From NCBI GenBank assembly GCA_947454155.1, contig CANGIT010000009.1:79171-143170 (forward strand): DNA of 64,000 nucleotides. The letters are read 5' to 3'. Positions 44,401 through 53,474 of this stretch are shown here, piece by piece; position 1 is the first letter of the stretch; every line of letters starts with the position of its first letter. This DNA is from Chitinophagaceae bacterium (GTDB lineage: Bacteria > Bacteroidota > Bacteroidia > Chitinophagales > Chitinophagaceae). Position numbers and translations under genes: made by a program. The notes beneath the pieces are model-generated. The model was given only the letters and a program-made list of their open reading frames with translations, searched no databases and was not told the DNA's origin.

Positions 44401-46122
44401 ATGCAAAACAGCATTCAGGAAAAAGTGAATATCTGGCTGGCGGGTAATTACGACGAAGCCACGAAAGAAGGAATCAGAGAAATGCAAGCGCATCAGCCCG
44501 AAGAATTGGCCGACGCCTTTTACAAGAATCTCGAATTTGGAACCGGTGGATTGCGTGGCATCATGGGCATCGGCACCAACCGTATGAACAAATACACGGT
44601 AGGTATGGCTACCCAGGGTTATGCCAACTACCTGAAACAATCTTTCGAAGGTGAAATATCGGTGGCCATCGCGCACGACTGCAGAAACAACAGCCGCAGC
44701 TTTGCCGAAATCACCGCCAATGTTTTTGCCGCCAACGGCATCAAAGTACATCTGTTTGAAAGTCTTCGTCCCACGCCCGAACTCAGTTTCACCATCCGTC
44801 ACCTCAACTGCAAAGGCGGCGTGGTATGTACCGCCTCTCATAATCCAAAAGAATACAACGGCTACAAAGCTTATTGGGACGATGGAGCCCAGCTGGTACC
44901 TCCACATGATAAGAATGTAATTAAAGAGGTGGAAAAAATAGCGAGTGTGGATGAAGTAAAATGGAGCGGTGGCGAACACAACATTCACATCATTGGTAAA
45001 GAAGTGGATGCCGCTTATCTGGATATGGTGAAATCTTTGAGTGTGTACCCTGAGATTTGTGCGCAGCAACACGACCTGAAAATTGTGTACACCCCAATAC
45101 ACGGTTCGGGCATCATGCTGGTACCAGATGCGCTGAAAAAATACGGATTCGACAATGTTCATGTGGTAGAGGCACAAAGCACACCTGATGGTAATTTTCC
45201 CACAGTCATCTATCCCAATCCCGAAGAACGCGAGACTATGAGCATCGGCCTGGCCAAAGCCAAAGAACTGGATGCGGATATCCTGCTCGGCACCGATCCG
45301 GATGCTGATCGTGTAGGCATCGGCGTTAAAAACAATAAGGGCGAATGGATCCTGATGAACGGCAATCAAACGGCGCTGCTGGCTTTCAACTACATGATCG
45401 AAGCCCGCAAAGCCAAAGGCATTGCACAACCTAACGACATGGTGATCAAAACCATCGTCACCACCGACATGATTGATGTGATAGCCCAAGCCAATGATGT
45501 GGCTTGTTACAATGTACTTACCGGTTTCAAATGGATTGCCTCGCTCATCAAACAAAAAGAAGGCAAAGAAAATTATATCGTTGGGGGAGAAGAGAGTTTC
45601 GGACTGATGATAGGACAGGGCATCAGAGACAAAGATGCGGTAAGTGCGGTGACCATCCTCTGCGAGATGGCGGCTTATGAAAAAAGCAAAGGCCGCAGTC
45701 TGTTCGATAAACTGATTGACCTCTACGTACAATATGGTTTTTACAAGGAAGACCTCGTAAGCATCACCAAAAAAGGCATGAACGGCGCCGCCGAAATTTC
45801 GGCCATGATGGAAGGTTTCAGAAACAACCCGCCAAAAATGATTGATGGCGTAGACGTTGCACAATTGCTCGACTATGAATGGCAAACCGGCAAAGACCTC
45901 ACGAACGGCAGTACCTGGACGATTGATTTGCCCAAAAGCAATGTTTTGCAATTTGTATTGGCAGACGGCTCCAAAATATCTGCCCGTCCCAGCGGTACGG
46001 AACCCAAAATCAAATTTTATTTCAGCGTGAATACCAAAATCAATAACGCCAGTGAATTTGAAGCAGCCGAAAAACAACTCGACGCCAAAATAGCCCGCAT
46101 CATCAAGGAGATGTCATTGTAA
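44401..46122 (+). CDS. Phospho-sugar mutase (phosphoglucomutase/phosphomannomutase)
   Basis: Interconverts hexose 1- and 6-phosphates via a phosphoserine. At 573 residues it belongs to the PGM2/PgcA-like branch of the alpha-D-phosphohexomutases. The four hallmark loops are seen: active-site Ser146 in TASHNPKEYNGYKAY, the metal loop DPDADR at 299-304, the sugar-binding GGEESFG near 397, and the phosphate-binding RPSGTEPK near 545. It supplies glucose 1-phosphate or phosphoribomutase activity, and substrate preference is uncertain. The opposite strand is open over almost the whole gene (44365-46077), a by-product of its codon use. It is followed by pcm after 50 bases. Confidence 0.93.
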   Translation: MQNSIQEKVNIWLAGNYDEATKEGIREMQAHQPEELADAFYKNLEFGTGGLRGIMGIGTNRMNKYTVGMATQGYANYLKQSFEGEISVAIAHDCRNNSRSFAEITANVFAANGIKVHLFESLRPTPELSFTIRHLNCKGGVVCTASHNPKEYNGYKAYWDDGAQLVPPHDKNVIKEVEKIASVDEVKWSGGEHNIHIIGKEVDAAYLDMVKSLSVYPEICAQQHDLKIVYTPIHGSGIMLVPDALKKYGFDNVHVVEAQSTPDGNFPTVIYPNPEERETMSIGLAKAKELDADILLGTDPDADRVGIGVKNNKGEWILMNGNQTALLAFNYMIEARKAKGIAQPNDMVIKTIVTTDMIDVIAQANDVACYNVLTGFKWIASLIKQKEGKENYIVGGEESFGLMIGQGIRDKDAVSAVTILCEMAAYEKSKGRSLFDKLIDLYVQYGFYKEDLVSITKKGMNGAAEISAMMEGFRNNPPKMIDGVDVAQLLDYEWQTGKDLTNGSTWTIDLPKSNVLQFVLADGSKISARPSGTEPKIKFYFSVNTKINNASEFEAAEKQLDAKIARIIKEMSL

Positions 46123-46172
46123 TTCAGTTTCACCCTATAAAACAATAGCATTCATTTCAATAACAGCAAGCC

Positions 46173-46841
46173 ATGCGCGGAGAGAAAAGAGAGGATACCC
46201 ATAAACACAAAGGTCAGCGGAAAGAACTGATAGATTCACTCAGAAAAAAAGGAATCACCGATGAAAATGTATTGACCGCCATGATGGAGGTGCCCCGTCA
46301 TTTCTTTTTCGACAAAGACCTGGAGCATATTGCATACGAAGACCGTGCCTTTCCAATTGCGGCCGATCAAACCATTTCACAACCTTATACGGTGGCCTTT
46401 CAAACGCAACTGCTGAAAATAAAACCCAAAGACAAAGTACTGGAAATCGGCACCGGCAGCACCTATCAGGCCTCCGTGCTGGCGGCCATGGGCACCAGAG
46501 TATTCACTATTGAAAGACAGAAAGAATTATTTGACCTTACCCTGAATTACCCTTTGAAGGACAAATACCCTCGTTCTGTACTCACTTTTATTTTCGGCGA
46601 CGGTTTTGAAGGTATGCCCGGACAAGCCCCCTTCGATAAAATCATCATCACCTGCGGCGCACCATTCATTCCGCCCAAATTGCTCGACCAGCTGAAACCC
46701 GGCGGCCTGATGGTGATACCGGTGGAAATGGATGAACATCATAAAATGCTGCGCATCACCAAAAATGCCGATGGCACCTACGAAGAAGAGGCATTCAGCG
46801 ATTTTTCATTTGTGCCGATGCTTCCCGGCACCAACCGTTAA
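46173..46841 (+). CDS. pcm: Protein-L-isoaspartate O-methyltransferase
   Basis: Repairs isoaspartyl residues in ageing proteins by methylation with SAM. The 222-residue protein has QTISQPY at 66-72, the SAM-binding VLEIGTGSTYQ at 89-99 (usually GTGSGYQ; the second Gly is Thr here) and IITCGAPFIP, the substrate-side motif. The Gly-to-Thr change is worth noting but need not abolish binding. The basic start MRGEKREDTHKHKGQR is longer than usual by about 10 residues. Followed by a small membrane protein 9 bases later. Confidence 0.9.
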   Translation: MRGEKREDTHKHKGQRKELIDSLRKKGITDENVLTAMMEVPRHFFFDKDLEHIAYEDRAFPIAADQTISQPYTVAFQTQLLKIKPKDKVLEIGTGSTYQASVLAAMGTRVFTIERQKELFDLTLNYPLKDKYPRSVLTFIFGDGFEGMPGQAPFDKIIITCGAPFIPPKLLDQLKPGGLMVIPVEMDEHHKMLRITKNADGTYEEEAFSDFSFVPMLPGTNR

Positions 46842-46850
46842 ATCAATACC

Positions 46851-47147
46851 GTGAAATTCTTTTCCAAATTCGCTCTCGTCTGTAACCTTTGTTTTTTGGC
46901 AACTGTGGTGTTGCGTTATCTTGAAATTCGACAAGCTGCTGCAGAACAAACTTCGGATGCAATAGGATTTCAACCTCTTGCCAGCACGATCATCATTTTG
47001 GGCTACGGCTCCATATTGGTCAGCATCTTGTTTCTTATTTCGTTGCTGTTGCGTTTGATGCGTAAGAAAGAAATAAACGTGGCACCGTGGCTGATTGTCG
47101 TCAATCTTGTTTTTCTGCTGGTTCAGGTCATTTATTTTGTGTGGTGA
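46851..47147 (+). CDS. Small three-helix membrane protein
   Basis: A 98-residue protein with three hydrophobic segments (about 6-22, 41-66, 76-97) and little soluble sequence; the last ends in VIYFVW. It starts with GTG, 9 bases after the pcm stop codon, so it is translated from the pcm message. No family is recognised; small conserved membrane proteins of this kind occur in Bacteroidota next to pcm or ribBA genes, but I cannot state a role. Confidence 0.65.
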   Translation: MKFFSKFALVCNLCFLATVVLRYLEIRQAAAEQTSDAIGFQPLASTIIILGYGSILVSILFLISLLLRLMRKKEINVAPWLIVVNLVFLLVQVIYFVW

Positions 47148-47231
47148 TTTCCATGCAACTTATTGTTATTTCCCCAATTCGATTCTATCCTTGCCCAAAG
47201 GTTGTTAACTTCGCCGTCTAATTCGAAAACA

Positions 47232-48437
47232 ATGCTCAATACCATAGCATCGGCACTGGAAGATATCAAGAACGGCAAAATGATTATCGTTGTTGACGAT
47301 GAAGATCGTGAAAACGAAGGCGATTTCATTGCAGCCGCCGACAAGGTGACTCCCGAAATGATCAACTTCATGAGCATCCATGGAAGAGGATTGATTTGCG
47401 CCTCTATCACCGAGGAAAGATGCGCCGAACTTGATCTTCAGCCCATGGTGAGTTCCAATACCTCTTTGCATGAAACCGCATTTATGGTGAGCGTGGATTT
47501 GATTGGCCATGGCTGCACTACAGGCATTTCGGCACAAGACCGTGCCAAAACCATTCAGGCGTTAGTCAACCCCGATACAAAGCCCGAAGACCTTGGCCGC
47601 CCCGGGCATATTTTTCCTTTGAGAGCCAAAAGAGGTGGCGTACTTCGCAGAGCCGGACATACAGAAGCTACTGTAGACTTGGCCCGCATGGCCGGACTTT
47701 CACCTGCCGGCGTGTTGGTGGAAATCATGAATGAAGACGGCTCCATGGCACGACTGCCTGAATTGCTGCAAATCGCAGAGAAACACCACCTGAAAATCAT
47801 CTCCATCAAAGACCTGATTGCTTTCCGTTTGCAGGCCGAAACCCTGATCAAAGAAGAGGTGAGAGTAAGTATGCCCACCCGTTACGGGCATTTCGAACTG
47901 GTGGCTTTTACACAGCTCAACACAGGCGAAACCCATCTCGCTTTAAAGAAAGGCGAATGGACCACCGATGAACCGGTAATGGTGAGGGTGCACAGCAGCT
48001 GCATGACCGGCGACATACTCGGCTCTTTACGCTGCGACTGTGGCGAACAATTGCACCACGCCCTGGAAATGATAGACAAAGCTGGAAAAGGCTTATTATT
48101 ATATATGAATCAGGAAGGACGAGGCATTGGTCTCGTCAATAAACTGAAAGCCTATCAACTGCAGGAAAAAGGATTGGACACCGTAGAAGCCAACCTTAAA
48201 TTGGGCTTTGGCATGGATGAAAGAGACTACGGTATTGGCGCCCAGATTCTTCGTCACATGGGCATCAGCAAAATGAACCTCATCACCAATAACCCCAGAA
48301 AAAGAGCCGGCATGCTGGGCTACGGACTGGAAGTAGTGGGTACTGTGGCGATTGAAATGAAACCCAATCCTCACAACCAAAAATATCTGTTTACAAAAAG
48401 AGACAAACTGGGACACGATATTCTCAGCGGACTTTAA
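47232..48437 (+). CDS. ribBA: RibBA, DHBP synthase/GTP cyclohydrolase II
   Basis: A bifunctional enzyme of riboflavin synthesis: the N-terminal half makes 3,4-dihydroxy-2-butanone 4-phosphate from ribulose 5-phosphate and the C-terminal half opens GTP. The ATG at 47232 ([16 protein letters not shown]) gives 401 residues. The DHBPS motif [10 protein letters not shown] and [17 protein letters not shown] are in place, and the GTPCHII part carries the zinc cysteines in [20 protein letters not shown] and the catalytic region [10 protein letters not shown] longer reading from 47163 would run across the likely promoter (TAACTTCG at 47206, one mismatch). No FMN riboswitch is visible in front. The 3' end is convergent with the TamB-type gene. 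Confidence 0.94.
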   Translation: MLNTIASALEDIKNGKMIIVVDDEDRENEGDFIAAADKVTPEMINFMSIHGRGLICASITEERCAELDLQPMVSSNTSLHETAFMVSVDLIGHGCTTGISAQDRAKTIQALVNPDTKPEDLGRPGHIFPLRAKRGGVLRRAGHTEATVDLARMAGLSPAGVLVEIMNEDGSMARLPELLQIAEKHHLKIISIKDLIAFRLQAETLIKEEVRVSMPTRYGHFELVAFTQLNTGETHLALKKGEWTTDEPVMVRVHSSCMTGDILGSLRCDCGEQLHHALEMIDKAGKGLLLYMNQEGRGIGLVNKLKAYQLQEKGLDTVEANLKLGFGMDERDYGIGAQILRHMGISKMNLITNNPRKRAGMLGYGLEVVGTVAIEMKPNPHNQKYLFTKRDKLGHDILSGL

Positions 48438-48460
48438 TTAGCACTGCCTGATTTTTTAGG

Positions 48461-51400
48461 CTAAGGGACAATCACTTTAATATCATCTACAGGAGCCTTT
48501 TTGGATTTTTTGAAAAGGTCGGAGAACTTATTGAAATCTTTCCGGTACGAAAGCTGCAAACCCGATCGGTTGCGCTGATTCTGGGTAAGGTCGATACTGC
48601 TTTTATTGAATCCCACCACACGCAAGGTTCCGTCTTTATTAATCAGCCATTCCACGGTAATATCTGGTGTAATCAAACCTTTTTTATCCAGCTGCTGGGT
48701 GTAAGAAGTGTTGTTGTAATCTAAATTTCCGCCCACCAGCGCCACCAAACGATTGCTGAGCAAAATCTTCAAACCCGCTCTCACATTGGCTTGCAACTGC
48801 GATGCGCTTTTTTGCAAATCAAGGGTAGGGTTGATGTCGATATAAGTGGAGAGAATGCCTTTGGTTGCTTTTTCCAGCTCGCGGTTGAAAAAGTTGGTCA
48901 GCAGATTACTCACCACACCACCGATGGTATTGGTGATGAGTGTACTGGCGTTGCCTTGCGACAAAAAGTTCTGATTTCCAATGATGAAAGTATTAAACAG
49001 CAGCAGACTGGCTACTTGCTTGTTCATCTCATTATCGTCATTTTTAAAATCGGCCAGCCGTTTTACAATGATCTCATCTCTTCGGGCATCGCTTTTTTCG
49101 GGCAATACAAAATCAAATTTCACACTGGGATTTTGAAGAATACCGTTGATGTGAGATACTATGGTGATATCTTCTTTTTGCTTGAATCCGCTACTGTTAG
49201 AAAGGTTGCTGATGTCCACATTTTTTGCCACATAATTGGCATCAATATCAATCATCGCCTGAAAGGGATCGCCATTCCAGGTAATGGTACCGCCACTGTT
49301 GAGCGAAAATGGTTTTTTTAAAAAGGTCTGAAAATTGAAAGTATAATCACCTTTGGTCAGTTTGTAAGTTCCGCGCATGCTCAATGGTTCGATATTACCC
49401 ACCCTGATGTTGATAGCTCCGGTACCCTGACCATGAATAACGTCACCGGTTTCTTCATCCAAAATCACATCCACTTTACAAGAAGGGCGCGCATTGATTT
49501 TCAGGTTGAGAATGATGTTGGTATTGTCGCCGGTTCTGCTTTCTTCCATCTGCGTTCCCAGCTGTTCGAAATTGATGTAATCAATCAGGTTGCTTTCTTT
49601 GCTTTCGGTGGTGGAAAGATAAATCTGGCTGGTATCAATGTCATTGGGCGTTCCCGTGATGTCCATCTGCAAATTGCTCAAGGGGCCATTCATGTTCATC
49701 CGTGCATTGCCGATGATGTTGCCATAAAAAACAGGATTGTCTTTCTTTTTGGTGTTCAGCAAAGACAATTTGGAAGTCTCCATCCGAAGATTGTCAAACA
49801 CAAAACCATCAAAAAACTGATGCAGGATCGCCCCATTCAATACCGCATTATTGTTGAGTGAATCGGTTATTTTCACGTAATTCAACCCAATCTGGTCTTT
49901 GGAAAAATTGATGACCTGGTTGTTGATGAAATAGCGGCATTGCGTAAAACCAACGCAAAATGAACCATTGTTGACTTTTACGTTTCCGGTGATATATTTA
50001 TGATCGGGTGAACCAAAAATCTGAAGGTCGGTTTGGGCCACACCATCTATGTCGCTGAAAACGGAATTAAGGTAAGGCTCCAGCAAGGATAGTTTCACTT
50101 TCTCTCCGCTGATTTTTGTAAGCAACGAATTGTTGGTGGAGTCAAGGTAATTGTATTTCCCGGTAATCTTAAAGATGTTGCCGGTATCTGTACTGCTGCC
50201 TTCAAAATCAACATGACCAGTTTGTGTATTGGCGTAGCCTGCGATGTCGATTCGGCCATAATTCTCACCATCGATATTCACCTTATCAGTATGTCCTTTG
50301 AAATCTATTTTTGGATGACCAAATAAATCGGAAACGGTGGCCACGCCGGTGAGCTTACCGTTGATGACCGGATCGGTAAAAAGATAAGGAATGAAATCAT
50401 TGAGGTCTACCAACTTGATTTCTGCCACAATATCCGTTTGATCATTCACCTCGTTGATGCTTGTGGAAATATTCACCTGCTCATCGTCATGCGACAACCG
50501 AAGACCGGATATGTCTAAAAAATTCTTTTTCACAAACACTTCGCCGTCTTTCTGCAAATCCCATTTCTCTTCTTTTAAAATGAATGAGGAAGGATAGAGA
50601 TGAATTTTCACCCCATCGGTAAGGGTTTGCAATCGCGCGTTGATATCAGTGTTGTTGATGGTGGACGCATCTCCAGTGTTGATATGAACATCGGTAATAT
50701 CGTTATAGGAAGTGAACTGCAATCTTGTATCGGGGAAACGCAGACTGTCATCTACATAAATTTCACCGATGGAAATTCCTGATGCAAGCGTATCGCTGTT
50801 TCCTTTGGCATTGAGCACAATCCGGTTGAACATTTTCTTATCATAGCCAAACTGAGGCACATCACCCTGTACATTCAATTCATTTTTATTGATATTCAGA
50901 TTGCCGGAAAGAATCAAATCGTTACCGCCCGAAATATTTTTATCGAACACTTTGAGGTAATCTTCAAATTGTTTTGTTTTGATGAAAAAGGAAAAATCTT
51001 GATTGCTGACAGGATAGGAAGGCTTTTGGATATAGGCCGGATAGTACTTACTGAGGAAGCCTTTGAACGCATTGGGTAACTCAAGAATTTTAAAATCTCC
51101 ACTGATCTCGCCCTGAATCTCATCCGAATTGATCATTAAAGATTTGTGGCCATCTTCTTTTCTGGAGTTGATGGTAAGATAGTTGAACGAAAGCTTACGG
51201 GCTTCATTATCCAAACAGGCATCTGTAATTCGGGCTTCTCCCAAGAAGTTATCGATGTTGTTTCCGGTAAAATCAAGATTGAATATTCCTGATAAATTGA
51301 GTGACTGCTGGGTGAGATTGATTTTTTTCAGATTGGCATGTTTCACATCGGCTTTCAGATGGAAGGCGATGTCTTTTTTAGATAAAGTAAGTTTACCTTC

Positions 51401-53113
51401 CAATCCCTTAATGGTAAGGTTGGAATCATTCATGTCGAGATGACCATTGAACTGATTCTTTTCGAAATTACCATTCACCCTGATCTGTTTGAAATTGTAT
51501 CCATTCCACTCAAACTGAGGAACATAACCGTTGAAGCGGGCGTTGAGGTCTTTGAGTTCAAATCCTTTTCCTTCTACTTTCCCATCTACGGAAACCCTGC
51601 CCAGCTGGGCATTGTCGGTAAATTGTCCCAGCTGAAATCCGGAAGTCACCAGCTTACCTTTATATACCGCCGGCTTGTTGTCGGGCAACTGAATGTTGAT
51701 ATCGGAAGTGATGGTACCCAGTTGGGTATTGATAAAACCTGAAGCCACAAAATTGCTGAGGAAACCGGTGAACCTGCCTTTGAAATAAACATCGCCCAAC
51801 TTATCTAAACGAGGTTTTGTGATGGATTTGAGATCGGGGATGATACTGCTTACATCGGCATAATTGGTGGTGGAACCTTCGGAATTAAACAGGATGAACG
51901 TATGGTCGATATCGGGAAGGCCCTTCATTTCCAAATCGCCATTGATGAAGGTATGACCGCTGCTGATGGCGGAATTGTTCACCACAAAATCGTCGACGGT
52001 TCCTTTTGCCTTTCCTTTTTCGATGCGGATCACTTTATGCCATGATTGCAGCTCCGGCGCAAAAAATGCGATATCATCACTATGGATGACACTGTTGCTG
52101 AAATCACCTTCAATTTTTACATTGGTGATGAATTCGTTCATGTCGTCCTTGAAATTATTATAACGCATCGCGTAATAATGTCCCAGCTGACTTTTATTGG
52201 TGCGGGCATTCAATTGGTCGAACTCCATAAGGTGTTCGGTCATTTTCATTTTGGCGCTGAGTCGTTTCACTTCAAATCCACTTCTTTCTTTTGCTGAAAC
52301 ATCCAGTCTGGCGGCAATAACCGCATACTGAATGCGCAATGTATCTATGGTGGCATTGATGTTGCTGAAAATGAAATGGGTTTCGTCGAAATGGCCCAAA
52401 GGATAAATGGCGCGGTCGCGTAACTGGTCGCTGATGAATTTGCCATTGCGGATGCGAATGGCATTGACAGTCACGTTCACTGAAGAATCCACAAATCCTC
52501 CTTTGGCGGTATCCAATTCGGGTGGACGGAAACCATCGTAATTATTGAGACCAAAAACAGGTTCATCTGCATCCAGTTTGTTTACCACAAAAACGCCATT
52601 GGCCGCATCGACTTTATCCATCAATACCGTCGCATCTTTGAAGGCGACAATCATATCTTCACCTTTCCAGCGATCGAATGTGTTGTAGCTGAAATGATGC
52701 AGTTTTATTTTTTTCAGCTCCAGGGCAATGTCTTTACCAGCGGAAGTATCTTTTGAAGAAGAGGAAGTACCAGAAAGTCCATCGATAATGAACTGATAAT
52801 TCCATTCTTCTGTTTTTCTTTTGCAATTGATCACTGCGTCGTCAAGTTCAATATTGCTGACAATGATCTTGTCTTTGGTAAAAAACCAATCGTTCACATC
52901 TACGCGCAGTGCACCAGCATACAACAGTGTATCGTGGGCACGGTCTTCCACCATCAAACCCTTGAGCTGAAGTTTGTAAAAAAAGGCGAGGTCAACCGAC
53001 TGGATACTGATGCGTGTTTTTAATTTTTTGGAGAGCGATTGAGTAGCTTGTCTTACCAGCCAGGTTTGAACAGAGGGCAAGTGAATAAGTCCGTACAAAG
53101 AGACGAGCAGCAA
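48461..53113 (-). CDS. TamB/AsmA-type translocation and assembly module protein
   Basis: A very large (1550 residues as started here) protein of the TamB/YhjG type, which spans the periplasm as a beta-rich lipid-transfer bridge or assembly factor. The body is repetitive beta structure with alternating hydrophobic residues, and the C-terminal DUF490-like end (DLQKSASQLQANVRAGLKIL, then DVTVEW and SYRKDF) is characteristic. No ATG or GTG lies at the start. TTG at 53113 falls inside the hydrophobic anchor, while in-frame codons up to 53170 encode a lysine-rich start plus a full anchor (KKLKKVVKIS then GILLVILLLLVSLYG), directly after a TAA. True initiation is therefore probably upstream of 53113 on a non-standard codon, or the sequence has a local error. 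The 300-base gap 53171-53474 holds no other recognisable gene. Confidence 0.88.
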   Translation of the reverse strand: MLLVSLYGLIHLPSVQTWLVRQATQSLSKKLKTRISIQSVDLAFFYKLQLKGLMVEDRAHDTLLYAGALRVDVNDWFFTKDKIIVSNIELDDAVINCKRKTEEWNYQFIIDGLSGTSSSSKDTSAGKDIALELKKIKLHHFSYNTFDRWKGEDMIVAFKDATVLMDKVDAANGVFVVNKLDADEPVFGLNNYDGFRPPELDTAKGGFVDSSVNVTVNAIRIRNGKFISDQLRDRAIYPLGHFDETHFIFSNINATIDTLRIQYAVIAARLDVSAKERSGFEVKRLSAKMKMTEHLMEFDQLNARTNKSQLGHYYAMRYNNFKDDMNEFITNVKIEGDFSNSVIHSDDIAFFAPELQSWHKVIRIEKGKAKGTVDDFVVNNSAISSGHTFINGDLEMKGLPDIDHTFILFNSEGSTTNYADVSSIIPDLKSITKPRLDKLGDVYFKGRFTGFLSNFVASGFINTQLGTITSDINIQLPDNKPAVYKGKLVTSGFQLGQFTDNAQLGRVSVDGKVEGKGFELKDLNARFNGYVPQFEWNGYNFKQIRVNGNFEKNQFNGHLDMNDSNLTIKGLEGKLTLSKKDIAFHLKADVKHANLKKINLTQQSLNLSGIFNLDFTGNNIDNFLGEARITDACLDNEARKLSFNYLTINSRKEDGHKSLMINSDEIQGEISGDFKILELPNAFKGFLSKYYPAYIQKPSYPVSNQDFSFFIKTKQFEDYLKVFDKNISGGNDLILSGNLNINKNELNVQGDVPQFGYDKKMFNRIVLNAKGNSDTLASGISIGEIYVDDSLRFPDTRLQFTSYNDITDVHINTGDASTINNTDINARLQTLTDGVKIHLYPSSFILKEEKWDLQKDGEVFVKKNFLDISGLRLSHDDEQVNISTSINEVNDQTDIVAEIKLVDLNDFIPYLFTDPVINGKLTGVATVSDLFGHPKIDFKGHTDKVNIDGENYGRIDIAGYANTQTGHVDFEGSSTDTGNIFKITGKYNYLDSTNNSLLTKISGEKVKLSLLEPYLNSVFSDIDGVAQTDLQIFGSPDHKYITGNVKVNNGSFCVGFTQCRYFINNQVINFSKDQIGLNYVKITDSLNNNAVLNGAILHQFFDGFVFDNLRMETSKLSLLNTKKKDNPVFYGNIIGNARMNMNGPLSNLQMDITGTPNDIDTSQIYLSTTESKESNLIDYINFEQLGTQMEESRTGDNTNIILNLKINARPSCKVDVILDEETGDVIHGQGTGAINIRVGNIEPLSMRGTYKLTKGDYTFNFQTFLKKPFSLNSGGTITWNGDPFQAMIDIDANYVAKNVDISNLSNSSGFKQKEDITIVSHINGILQNPSVKFDFVLPEKSDARRDEIIVKRLADFKNDDNEMNKQVASLLLFNTFIIGNQNFLSQGNASTLITNTIGGVVSNLLTNFFNRELEKATKGILSTYIDINPTLDLQKSASQLQANVRAGLKILLSNRLVALVGGNLDYNNTSYTQQLDKKGLITPDITVEWLINKDGTLRVVGFNKSSIDLTQNQRNRSGLQLSYRKDFNKFSDLFKKSKKAPVDDIKVIVP

Positions 53114-53474
53114 CAGAATAACCAGCAGGATGCCGGAAGATATTTTGACGACTTTTTTCAGCTTTTTAAATTATTTGTAAAAATAACCAATCATACGGTT
53201 CTTTTGGCCGGAAAACATAAGATTTTCAAGCTTTTCATGATAAAAAAACCGCTTTATCCAGTTAACAAATATCATTCCGATTCGTGGTAAAAAAAATGAT
53301 TGAACCACAAGCTGCTGCGAAATTGGCCTCAGGCTGAAAATTAGCGTAGACGAAAGGAACGGGATTTTAAGATGAGAAGTCATCATTCTTCCACAACATT
53401 AAATCTCAGAAGCGACAAACTTATCAGCAATTGCCTAATTTTATCCTTTCTCAGCCATTATCAAATACAACCTC

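Noticed and set aside
44365..46077. Long open frame of 570 codons on the minus strand antisense to the phosphohexomutase gene
   Set aside because: It mirrors the sense gene almost exactly, its translation is rich in His, Phe and Tyr with no domain, and the sense strand has all catalytic motifs. It is a codon-use shadow.
47148..47231. FMN riboswitch in front of ribBA
   Set aside because: The gap is too short and lacks the AGGGGCAGGGT-type core.
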